From Lolium rigidum (taxonomy: Eukaryota > Streptophyta > Magnoliopsida > Poales > Poaceae), in NCBI RefSeq assembly GCF_022539505.1, contig NC_061513.1, positions 349,909,696 to 349,973,695 on the forward strand: a DNA stretch of 64,000 bases. The letters are read 5' to 3'. Shown piece after piece: positions 17,999 to 28,953 of the stretch. Numbering within the stretch: the stretch's first letter is position 1; the number at the start of each line of letters is the position of its first letter. The notes under the pieces were generated by a model. That model worked only from the letters and a program-made list of their open reading frames with translations. It made no database searches and was not told the origin of the DNA. The position numbers were made by a program, and so were the translations under genes.

Positions 17999-20221
17999 AT
18001 GGCATGTTCAGAATCGTCGACTTCGTCGGTAGCAAGCAACACGATGGATAGAGGTAAACGGATCGAAACTGATCTAGTCGATTTTGTTCCTCACCCACCC
18101 TCCCGTTTGGCTGCATATGCGCACCTGGAGGAGCCCATGGAGATGATGCTTGGAAAGTTCCACTTCCGTGTCGAGAAGGAAGGATCGTATCGTCTTGAAA
18201 TTCCAATCTCATCGGGATTATCAGCGGTCGATCCTGACTTTTCGGATTCAATGTCATCAATCGAGTCAGGCGATGAGGAGATTTCGCCGCCACGCTTCAT
18301 CAACATTGTGGCTAGCGAAAAACTTGCCAAGATCTTTGGCGGCATGTCCTTCGAGTCGTCTGCGGACTCTGATATAAGCAGCAATTCAGATAGCGTCGAC
18401 AGTCTCAACTTCATCGACAGATCCATTATTGTTGGGAAGGTCTTCACCGATCTAAACGATGGTGTCACAAATCCAGAAAAATATCAATGTCCGAAGTACC
18501 ATCAAATATATGCAATTGGAGATACAAGCCGAGCAGAGCCGGAGACATCAGAGGCTTTCGACGATGTGGGAAACCCATACGTCGATCCCGCTGACCTTAG
18601 GCGAGGTTTAGGCACTAAATATGTCGGGCCTACACCGCGTTTAAGGGTTCAACTTCCGCAAGAAGCGTGGGATAGAGCCGCAAGAGCTATGGATGGTACA
18701 GAACCAATGACTACAACTGCTACGTCGGAAGAATTGCAATCATACCAATATAGACTCGCCCGCGTTGGAACAGAATTGGAAAAACAGACAGCTGCTCTGA
18801 ATAAAAGAAGGGAGGCAGCTTCCGCGTCAAGTAGGCGAAGGGCGGAGTTAAGCCGACAATCAGGAACTTCGGGAGATAGTCACAGAGAAGCTCACAACAG
18901 AGCAAGATCTCCGCTGCAAAACATACCTGAGGCTGACAGAGAAAATTTAGTTCAAAACCTCGACATGTCCTTTATGTCAATAGACACGAGGGGAAACATT
19001 ATTCCCAAAACACCAGAAGCTAGGTACATGGCGACACAAGCCTTCATCCTCGCATCCAGGCCACCTCCCGAAGATCCAAGAGAAGCATTGTATAACATGG
19101 CCATGGCAGGAGTTGGAGCCATGGGAACAGCATTCATAACTACACCTCCCAAAGGATCTGCAAGGCAAAATAGTCCACGACCTACTGCAGCAGTTCAAGA
19201 TCCCCCAAGAGCGAGTGGGGCAAGAGATGCAGCGACTCAGGCAAGGGTGGATAGAGCGCGACAGAACAGAAGGGAACGTCGACATTCACCATAAGTCAAT
19301 GAAGAAGATATGTGTGGACTTCCGTGCTTTACGAGACGAGTCCGAAAAACTCGAGTCCCGTCAGGATTTAAGATACCCGATAATTTCAAAAAATTCGATG
19401 GTTTACAAGATCCTGAAGATTGGCTAGTTGATTATCTCGAGACGGTGAAACTGATAGGTGGAACCAGAGCAACAGCCATGCAAAGCATTCAAGTACATCT
19501 GAGTGGAGCCGCACGATCCTGGATAAAGAAGCTGCCCCCAGGTTCTATCGACAACTGGGACAGTTTTGAGGATGTATTCGTCAAGAATTTCCGATCCACC
19601 TGCAAAAAACCCGCATCACTAGAGGAGTTGAGGTCGTGCAGACAAAAGCATGATGAATCAATGAGAAAGTACATCCAGAGGTGGAACATCATTAAAAACT
19701 CGGTAGAAAACATATCTGACGAGAGAGATTTTGTCGAAGATTTGGGAAGAACCAACCCAAGGACAATATCAGCATTAATGGAAATAGCAAATAGGTGGGC
19801 AGATGGAGAAGATGTTGTTCAGAACAAGCGACATCGGTCACCAGAGGAGGACCGCAGTCGAAATTTTCAAAATAGACGACGATTTCCTCGGCAGTTCTCG
19901 AGTTATGATGCTCCTGGCCAAATATCGGCTGGTTTTCGAGGAAACACTGGAGGAAACAACATAGATGAATATCAAAAGAGTAGCGAGCAGCGAGGCGACA
20001 ATAGAGATGACTCCCGTAACAACAGACAAAATAGTGGACCAAGGTTCCAAAGACCATATATATCTCCCGAGGATATGATGAACGAACCATGTCAGATGCA
20101 TTTCTATCTCGACAATAATGGGAAGAGGCAGTCAGGACATCTGCAGAAGGACTGTCAAAATTTTCAAGCAATGTTGAGGTTTGCAGGGCAAGCCAATGCT
20201 CAAGTAACTTCTGTCCAGTAA
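17999..20221 (+). pseudogene. Gypsy gag, interrupted by one in-frame stop
   Basis: One frame runs from ATG 17999 to TAA 20219-20221, broken only by TAA at 19292-19294. The first half is acidic and Ser-rich and holds a coiled-coil-like stretch (about residues 255-290 of the frame). The second half (19310 onward) is a Retrotrans_gag domain: FKKFDGLQDPEDWLVDYLE, then SGAARSWIKKLP, then FVKNF, then an Arg/Asn-rich nucleic-acid-binding tail (RSRNFQNRRRFPRQF). Gag would form the virus-like particle. No protease or reverse transcriptase follows; the next recognisable pol sequence, integrase, is on the opposite strand. A single stop in an otherwise open frame points to one recent mutation, or to sequencing error, rather than long decay. 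Confidence 0.75.
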
Positions 20222-20239
20222 CTTCTCACCGAAAAGTCG

Positions 20240-20491
20240 ATTATACCCTTGTTGACACGCGTAAGGCGTAAGATTCATTATCCTTTCATCCAACGGTGCG
20301 AGCTTTCTCGAATGGTGTTAACAACCGTTTCTTGATACCGTTGCAGATGATGTCGTTCGCTTTTTCGACTTGGCCATTGGTTTGCGGGTGCGCCACCGAT
20401 GCGAAGTGTAGTTTGATGCGTACCTCTACACAGTATGCCTTGAATTATTTGGAGGTAAAATTTTTGCCATTATCTGTAACTATGTTGTTAG
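20240..20491 (-). pseudogene. Gypsy integrase fragment, C-terminal side
   Basis: Read on the minus strand from 20491, the frame gives NIVTDNGKNFTSK with the second catalytic Asp, a stop in place of the expected Glu, then KLHFASVAHPQTNGQVEKAN and KKRLLTPFEKAR. This is the rve core around D2 and E3, where the DDE Glu sits in QVEKAN. It is the direct continuation of the integrase piece at 48185-48675, from which it is separated by the A1 insertion. The frame is broken, so the gene is dead. Its strand is opposite to the adjacent gag, which indicates rearrangement or two different parents. Confidence 0.8.
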
Positions 20492-23400
20492 TGTTGGATA
20501 TATGCCCAAGAGGCAATAATAAAATGGTTATTATAATATATCTTTGTGTTTATGATAATGTTTGCATACCATGCTATAAATTGTATTAACCGAAACATTG
20601 ATACATGTGTGTTATGTAAACAACAAGGAGTCCCTAGTAAGCCTCTTGTATAACTAGCTTGTTGATTAATAGATGATCATAGTTTCATGATCATGAACAT
20701 TGGATGTTATTAATAACAAGGTTATGTCATTATATGAATGATGTAATGGACACACCCAATTAAGCGTAGCATATGATCACGTCATTAAGTTCTATTTGCT
20801 ATAAGCTTTCGATATATAGTTACCTAGTCCTTTCGACCATGAGATCATGTAAATCACTTATGTCGGAAGGGTACTTTGATTACATCAAACGCCACTGCAT
20901 AAATGGGTGGTTATAAAGATGGGATTAGGTATTCGGAAAGTATAAGTTGAGGCATATGGATCAACAGTGGGATTTGTCCATCCCGATGACGGATAGATAT
21001 ACTCTGGGCCCTCTCGGTGGAATATCGTCTAATTAGCTTGCAAGCATATGAATGGTTCATAAGAGACCACATACCACGGTACGAGTAAAGAGTACTTATC
21101 AGGAGACGAGGTTGAACAAGGTATAGAGATACTGATGATCAAACCTCGGACAAGTAAAATATCGCGTGACAAAGGGAATCGGTATCGTATGTGAATGGTT
21201 CAGTCGATCACTAAGTCATCGTTGAGTATGTGGGAGCCATTATGGATCTCCAGATCCCGCTATTGGTTATTGGTCAGAGAGAAGTCTCAAACATGTCTGC
21301 ATAGTTCGCGAACCGTAGGGTGACACACTTAAGGTTTGATGTCGTTTAAGTAGATATGGAATAAGGAATGGAGTAAGAAGTTTTGTTCAGAGTCTCGGAT
21401 GGGATCCAGGACATCACGAGGAGGTCTGGAATGGTCCGGAGAATAAGATTCATATATAGGAAGTCATATTCCAAGTTTGGAAATGATCCGGTGCATTTAT
21501 GGCAGGTTCTAGAAGGTTCTAGAAAAGTCCGGAAGAAATCACCATGGAAAGTGGAGTCCCGGAGGGACTCCACCTTGCATGGCCGGCCAAACCCTAAGGG
21601 GAGGAGTCCCAGGTGGGCTCCACCATAGGTGGCCGGCCAACCCCCCCCCCCCCCCAAGGAAGGGGTGGGAGTCCCACCTTCAGTGGGATTCCCCCCTTGG
21701 GTAGGTTTTGTCCCTTTGGTAGGTTTTGGTTTCGGGTCAATGATGGCGTGTAACTCACACGTTCGTTGGGAACCCCAAGAGGAAGGTATGATGCGCACAG
21801 CAGCAAGTTTTCCCTCAGAAAGAAACCAAGGTTTATCGAACCAGGAGGAGCCAAGAAGCACGTTGAAGGTTGATGGCGGCGGGATGTAGTGCGGCGCAAC
21901 ACCGGGGATTCCGGCGCCAACGTGGAACCTGCACAACACAACCAAAGTACTTTGCCCCAACGAAACGAGTGAGGTTGTCAATCTCACCGGCTTGCTGTAA
22001 CAAAGGATTAACCGTATTGTGTGGAAGATGATTGTTTGCGAGAAAACGAGTAGAACAAGTATTGCAGTAGATTGTATTTCGATAAAGAGAATTGGACCGG
22101 GGTCCACAGTTCACTAGAGGTGTCTCTCCCATAAGACAAGCGAGCATGTTGGGTGAACAAATTACAGTTGGGCAATTGACAAATAAAGAGGGCATGACCA
22201 TGCACATACATATCATGATGAGTATAGTGAGATTTAATTGGGCATTACGACAAAGTACATAGACCGCCATCCAAGCTGCATCTATGCCTAAAAGTCCACC
22301 TTCGAGGTTATCATCCGAACCCCCTCCAGTATTAAGTTGCAAAGCAACGAGACAATTGCATTAAGTATGGTGCGTAATGTAATCAACAACTACATCCTTA
22401 GACATAGCATCAATGTTTTATCCCTAGTGGCAACAGCACAACACAACCTTAGAACTTTCATCCATTGTCCCGGTGTCAATGCAGGCATGAACCCACTATC
22501 GAGCATAAGTACTCCCTCTTGGAGTTTTGGAGTTACAAGCATCTACTTGGCCAGAGCATCTACTAGTAACGGAAAGCATGCAAGATCATAAATAACACTT
22601 AGATATAACTTTGATAATCAACATAACAAGTATTCTCTATTCATCGGATCCCAACAAACGCAACATATAGAATTACAGATAGATGATCTTGATCATGTTA
22701 GGCAGCTCACAAGATCCGACAATGATAGCACAATGGGGAGAAGACAACCATCTAGCTACTGCTATGGACCCATAGTCCAGGGGTAGACTACTCACTCATC
22801 ACTCCGGAGGCGACCATGGCGGCGTAGAGTCCTCCGGGAGATGATTCCCCTCTCCGGCAGGGTGCCGGAGGCGATCTCCTGGATCCCCCGAGATGGGATC
22901 GACGTTGGCGGCGTCTCTGGAAGGTTTTCCGTATCGTGGTTCTCGGTACTGGGGGTTTCGTCACGGAGGCTTTAAGTAGGCGGAAGGGCAAGTCAAGAGG
23001 GGGCACAGGGGCCCCAGATGACAGGGCGGCGCGGCCAAGGGGGGGGCCGCGCCGCTCTAGGGTTTGGGCTCCCTGTGGCCCCACTTCGTTTCGTCTTCGG
23101 ACTTCTGGAAGCTTCGTGGAAAAATAGGCCCCGGGGCGTTGATTTCGTCCAATTCCGAGAATATTTCCTTACTAGGATTTCTGAAACCAAAAACAGCAGA
23201 AAACAGCAAGCGGCACTTCGGCATCTTGTTAATAGGTTAGTTCCGGAAAATGCACGAATATGACATAAAGTGTGCATAAAACATGTAGATAACATCAATA
23301 ATGTGGCATGGAACATAAGAAATTATCGATACGTCGGAGACGTATCAGCATCCCCAAGCTTAGTTCTGCTCGTCCCGAGCGAGGTAAAACGATAACACGG

Positions 23401-25222
23401 ATAATTTACGGAGTGACATGCCATCATAATCTTGATCATACTATTTGTAAAGCATATGTAGTGAATGCAGCGATCAAAACAATGTATATGACATGAGTAA
23501 ACAAGTGAATCATAAAGCAAAGACTTTTCATGAATAGCACTTCAAGACAAGCATCAATTAAGTCTTGCATAAGAGTTAACTCATAAAGCAATAATTCAAA
23601 GTAAAGGTATTGAAGCAACACAAAAGAAGATTAAGTTTCAGCGGTTGCTTTCAACTTGTAACATGTATATCTCATGGATATTGTCAACATAGAGTAATAT
23701 AATAAGTGCAATAAGCAAGTATGTAGGAATCAATGCACAGTTCACACAAGTGTTTGCTTCTTGAGGTGGAGAGAAATAGGTGAACTGACTCAACATTGAA
23801 AGTAAAAGAATGGTCCTCCATAGAGGAAAAACATCGATTGCTATATTTGTGCTAGAGCTTTGATTTTGAAAATATGAAACAATTTTGTCAACGGTAGTAA
23901 TAAAGCATATGCATCATGTAAATTATATCTTATAAGTTGCAAGCCTCATGCATAGTGTACTAATAGTGCCCGCACATTGTCCTAATTAGCTTGGACTACC
24001 GGATCATCACAATGCATTGTTTTTACCAAGTGTCACAAAGGGGTACCTCTATGCCGCCTGTACAAAGGTCTAAGGAGAAAGCTCGCATTGGGTTTCTCGC
24101 TATTGATTATTCTTCAACTTAGACATCCATACCGGGACAACATAGACAACAGATAATGGACTCCTCTTTTATGCATAAGCATGTAACAACAATTAATAAT
24201 TTTCTCATTTGAGATTTGAGGATATATGTCCAAAACTGAAACTTCCACCATGGATCATGGCTTTAGTTAGCGGCCCAATGTTCTTCTCTAACATATGCAT
24301 GCTTAACCATATGGTGGTAGATCTCTCTTACTTCAGACAAGATGGACATGCATAGCAACTCACATGAAATTCAACAATGAATAATTGATGGCGTCCCCAG
24401 TGAACATGGTTATCGCACAACAAGCAACTTAATAAGAGATAAAGTGCATAATTACATATTCAATACCACAATAGTTTTTAAGCTATTTGTCCCATGAGCT
24501 ATATATTGCAAAGATGAATGATGGAATTTTAAAGGTAGCACTCAAGCAATTTACTTTGGAATGGCGGAAAATACCATGTAGTGGGTAGGTATGGTGGACA
24601 CAAATGGCATAGTGGTTGGCTCAAGTATTTTGGATGCATGAGAAGTATTCCCTCTCGATACAAGGTTTAGGCTAGCAAGGCTTATTTGAAACAAACACAA
24701 GGATGAACCGGTGCAGCAAAACTCACATAAAAGACATATTGAAAACATTATAAGACTCTACACCGTCTTCCTTGTTGTTCAAACTCAATACTAGAAATTA
24801 TCTAGACCTTAGAGAAACCAAATATGCAAACCAAATTTTAGCATGCTCTATGTATTTCTTCATTAATGGGTGCAAAGCATATGATGCAAGAGCTTAATCA
24901 TGAGCACAACAATTGCCAAGTATCACATTACCCAAGAAATTTATAGCAATTACTACATGTATCATTTTCCAATTCCAACCATATAACAATTTAACGAAGG
25001 AGAAACTTCGCCATGAATACTATGAGTAGAAACCAAGGACATACTTGTCCATATGCTACAGCGGAGCATGTCTCTCTCCCATAAAGTGAATGCTAGGATC
25101 CATTTTATTCAAACAAAACAAAAAACAAAAACAAACCGACGCTCCAAGAAAAAGCACATAAGATGTGATGGAATAAAAATATAGTTTCAGGGGAGGAACC
25201 TGATAATGTTGTCGATGAAGAA

Positions 25223-25310
25223 GGGGATGCCTTGGGCATCCCCAAGCTTAGACGCTTGAGTCTTCTTGATTTATGCAGGGGTGAACCACCGGGGCATCCC
25301 CAAGCTTAGA
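25223..25310 (-). repeat. S1 hairpin and twin polypurine-like motifs
   Basis: GGGGATGCC-TTG-GGCATCCCC (about 25223-25243) is a perfect 9-bp stem. It overlaps the first of two copies of GGCATCCCCAAGCTTAG, the second about 57 bp further on. On the element's coding strand the motif reads CTAAGCTTGGGGATGCC, the same sequence that stands as the polypurine tract next to the 3' LTR at 23348-23360. Confidence 0.8.
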
Positions 25311-25942
25311 GCTTTCACTCTCCTTGATCATGTTGCATCATACTCCTCTCTTGATCCTTGAAAACTTCCTCCACACCAAACTCGAAACAACTCATTAGAG
25401 GGTTAGTGCACAATATAAATTGACATATTCAGAGGTGACACAATCATTCTTAACACTTCTGGACATTGCATAATGCTACTGGACATTAGTGGATCAAAGA
25501 AATTCATCCAACATAGCAAAAGAGGCAATGCGAAATAAAAGGCAGAATCTGTCAAAACAGAACAGTTCGTATTGACGAATTTTAAAATGGCACCAGACTT
25601 GCTCAGATGAAAATGCTCAAATTGAATGAAAGTTGCGTACATATCTGAGGATCATGCACGTAAATTGGCTTAATTTTCTGAGCTACCTACAGGGAGGTAG
25701 ACCCAGATTCGTGACAGCAAAGAAATCTGGAACTGCGCAGTAATCCAAATCTAGTACTTACTTTTCTATCAACGGCTTTACTTGGTACAACAAAACACAA
25801 AACTAAGATAAGTAGAGGTTGCTACAGTAGTAAACAACTTCCAAGACACAAAATAAAAACAAAGTACTGTAGGTAAAAACATGGGTTGTCTCCCATAAGC
25901 GCTTTTCTTTAACGCCTTTCAGCTAGGCGCAGAAAGTGTGTA

Positions 25943-26590
25943 TCAAGTATTATCAAAGGGTGGTGCATTCTCAGCGGGGTGTGGAGTTTTCTCAACCAGG
26001 CATAATATATTAGATACATAAGTTTTAGCATCTCCCTTTTCATTAGTCTTAGGCGTGCTACTCTCATCAAACAAATTTTCAGGAACAAGCCAAGCATAGT
26101 TATTTTCTAGTGCATCATTCATAGCTAAGAGTTTACATGGTATTGGTGCTTTGATCTCCCCACCATCATCAATATTATTAGTGTATCTTATTCTATCCAT
26201 GTCCATCTTTTCAAGGAGACTAACAAAATTAGTATGAGAACCAAGCATATTAAATTTAGCAAAGACCTTTCTAGCTTCTCTTGCTAGACCACCAAATTCT
26301 CTAAGAAGGGTTTCTAAAACAAAATCTTTCTTTTCCCCTTCTTCCATATCACCAAGTGTGAGAAACATGTGTTGGATTATAGGATTAAGATTAACAAATT
26401 TAGTTTCCAACAGGCGAACTAAATGCGCAGCAGCAATTTCATAAGTAGGCGCAAGGTCTACCAAGTGTCTATCTTCAAAATTTTCAATGGTATACTAACA
26501 TGGTTGAAAAATTCTTCTATATTATTTCTCCCAACTATAGACCCATGTCCTACCGGTATGTCTTTTGTGGTAAAATTAAAAGGAAACATA
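25943..26590 (-). pseudogene. Unidentified ORF of S1, one frameshift
   Basis: The main open part is 26464-25943 (173 codons). An upstream frame from ATG near 26590 (FNFTTKDIPVGHGSIVGRNN) joins it if one frameshift near 26475-26490 is allowed, giving about 215 residues. It is rich in Leu, Glu and Lys, probably helical (RLLETKFVNLNPIIQHMF, EEGEKKDFVLETLLREFG), and has no gag, zinc knuckle or protease motif that I can see. It takes the place of the gag-protease of S3, although the LTR and 3' non-coding region of the two elements are alike. Function unknown. Confidence 0.55.
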
Positions 26591-28940
26591 ATGAAATAAG
26601 TAAAGTAAATGCAAGTAACAAATTTTTTTTGTGTTTTAGATATAGCAAACAAGATAGCAAATAAAGTAAAATTAGCAACTAATTTTTTTGTATTTTGATT
26701 TAGTGCAGCAAACAAAGTAGTAAATAAAACTAAGCAAGACAAAAACAAAGTAAAGAGATTGAGAAGTGGAGACTCCCTTTGCAGCGTGTCTTGATCTCCC
26801 CGGCAACGGCGCCAGAAAATATGCTTGATGGCGTGTAACTCACACGTTCGTTGGGAACCCCAAGAGGAAGGTATGATGCGCACAGCAGCAAGTTTTCCCT
26901 CAGAAAGAAACCAAGGTTTATCGAACCAGGAGGAGCCAAGAAGCACGTTGAAGGTTGATGGCGGCGGGATGTAGTGCGGCGCAACACCAGGGATTCCGGC
27001 GCCAACGTGGAACCTGCACAACACAACCAAAGTACTTTGCCCCAACGAAACAGGGAGGTTGTCAATCTCACCGGCTTGCTGTAACAAAGGATTAACCGTA
27101 TTGTGTGGAAGATGATTGTTTGCGGAAAACGAGTAGAACAAGTATTGCAGTAGATTGTATTTCGAGTAAAGAGAATTGGACCGAGGTCCACGAGTTCACT
27201 AGAGGTGTCTCTCCCATAAGACAAGCAGCATGTTGGGTGAACAAATTACGGTTGGGCAATTGACAAATAAAGAGGGCATGACCATGCACATACATATCAT
27301 GATGAGTATAGTGAGATTTAATTGGGCATTACGACAAAGTACATAGACCGCCATCCAACCGCATCTATGCCTAAAAAGTCCACCTTCAGGTTATCATCCG
27401 AACCCCTCCGGTATTAAGTTGCAAAGCAACGGACAATTGCATTAAGTATGGTGCGTAATGTAATCAACAACTACATCCTTAGACATAGCATCAATGTTTT
27501 ATCCCTAGTGGCAACAGCACAACACAACCTTAGAACTTTACGTCACTCGTCCCGGTGTCAATGCAGGCATGAACCCACTATCGAGCATAAGTACTCCCTC
27601 TTGGAGTTACAAGCATCTACTTGGCCAGAGCATCTACTAGTAACGGAAAGCATGCAAGATCATAAATAACACTTAGATATAACTTTGATAATCAACATAA
27701 CAAGTATTCTCTATTCATCGGATCCCAACAAACGCAACATATAGAATTACAAATAGATGATCTTGATCATGTTAGGCAGCTCACAAGATCCGACAATGAT
27801 AGCACAATGGGGAGAAGACAACCATCTAGCTACTGCTATGGACCCATAGTCCAGGGGTAGACTACTCACACATCACACCGGAGGCGACCATGGCGGCGTA
27901 GAGTCCTCCGGGAGATGATTCCCCTCTCAGGCAGGGTGCCGGAGGCGATCTCCTGGATCCCCCGAGATGGGATCGGCGTTGGCGGCGTCTCTGGAAGGTT
28001 TTCCGTATCATGGTTCTCGGTACTGGGGGTTTCGTCACGGAGGCTTTAAGTAGGCGGAAGGGCAAGTCAAGAGGGGGCACAGCGGCCCCAGATGACAGGG
28101 CGGCGCGACCAAGGGGGGGCCGCGCCGCCCTAGGGTTTGGGCTCCCCGTGGCCCCACTTCGTTTCGTCTTCGGACTTCGGAAGCTTCGTGGAAAAATAGG
28201 CCCCCGGGCGTTGATTTCGTCCAATTCCGAGAATATTTCCTTACTAGGATTTCGAAACCAAAAACAGCGAGAAAACAGACAAGCGGCACTTCGGCATCTT
28301 GTTAATAGGTTAGTTCCAGAAAATGCACGAATATGACATAAAGTGTGCATAAAACATGTAGATAACATCAATAATGTGGCATGGAACATAAGAAATTATC
28401 GATACGTCGGAGACGTATCAGTCAACACTTGGGGATTTCCACCTATATAATGAGGAGGAGAGGGAGGGGGCTGCCCACCTAGGGCCCCCATGGCCGGCGC
28501 CCTACCCCCTCTCTCTCTCTCTCCCTAAACCCTAGCGCCCCTCCTCCACATACTACTCCCGCAGCGCATAGGCGAAGCCCTGCCGGAGTTCTCCATCGAC
28601 ACCGCCACCACGCCGTCATGTTGCCGGGATTCCGAGGAGGATCTACTACTTCCGCTGCCCGCTGGAACGGGGAGAAGGATGTCGTCTTCATCAACATCGA
28701 ACGTGTGACCGAGTACGGAGGTGCTGCCCGATTGTGGCATCGTCAAGATCTTCTACGCGCTTTTGAAAGCGGCAAGTGATCATCTTCTGCAACAACGAGA
28801 TCTAATCTCGTAGGCTTTGGAAATATTCATGGGTTAGTCTCGTTCATCCCCTCGTTGCTACCATCTTCTAGATTGCATCTTGGCTTGGATTGCGTTCTCG
28901 CGGTAGGAATTTTTGTTTTCTATGCTACGAATCCCATCAG

Positions 28941-28953
28941 TGGTATCAGAGCC
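28941..28953 (+). other. Primer-binding site of A1
   Basis: TGGTATCAGAGCC, complementary to the 3' end of initiator methionine tRNA, starts one base after the A1 5' LTR end. Confidence 0.85.

Larger units (their letters stand above)
21741..28420 (-). mobile_element. S1: non-autonomous gypsy-like LTR element in the A1 5' LTR
   Basis: The LTRs are 21741-23347 (3' LTR) and 26826-28420 (5' LTR). Both read TGATACGTC...CCATCA on the minus strand, and GTCAA is duplicated at 21736-21740 and 28421-28425. The primer site TGGCGCCGTTGCCGGGGA (minus strand, about 26797-26814) lies 11 bp from the 5' LTR. The internal region is only about 3.5 kb and holds one short unidentified ORF near the 5' end, then about 2.5 kb of non-coding sequence. 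No reverse transcriptase or integrase is visible, so it must move in trans. The ends resemble the Triticeae family called Sabrina; the family name is not certain. Confidence 0.88.

Noticed and set aside
21640..21657. Run of C in the A1 5' LTR as a regulatory element
   Set aside because: The same place in the 3' LTR has a shorter run, so it is ordinary homopolymer length variation.
21346..22342. Reading frames of 115-253 codons across the A1 and S1 LTRs (also 26458-27224 and 47247-47735)
   Set aside because: They run across LTR borders and primer-site or TATA regions and recur wherever the same LTR occurs, so they are shadows of repeat sequence.
22788..28389. Arg/Pro-rich frames in the GC-rich part of the S LTRs
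   Set aside because: They are the transcribed GC-rich segment of the LTR in each copy, have no start context or domain, and break between copies.
28480..28800. Possible gene start after the A1 TATA region
   Set aside because: CCTATATAATGAGG and the CCATGG-like sequence belong to the A1 LTR leader and occur again at 47671-47990 in the other LTR.
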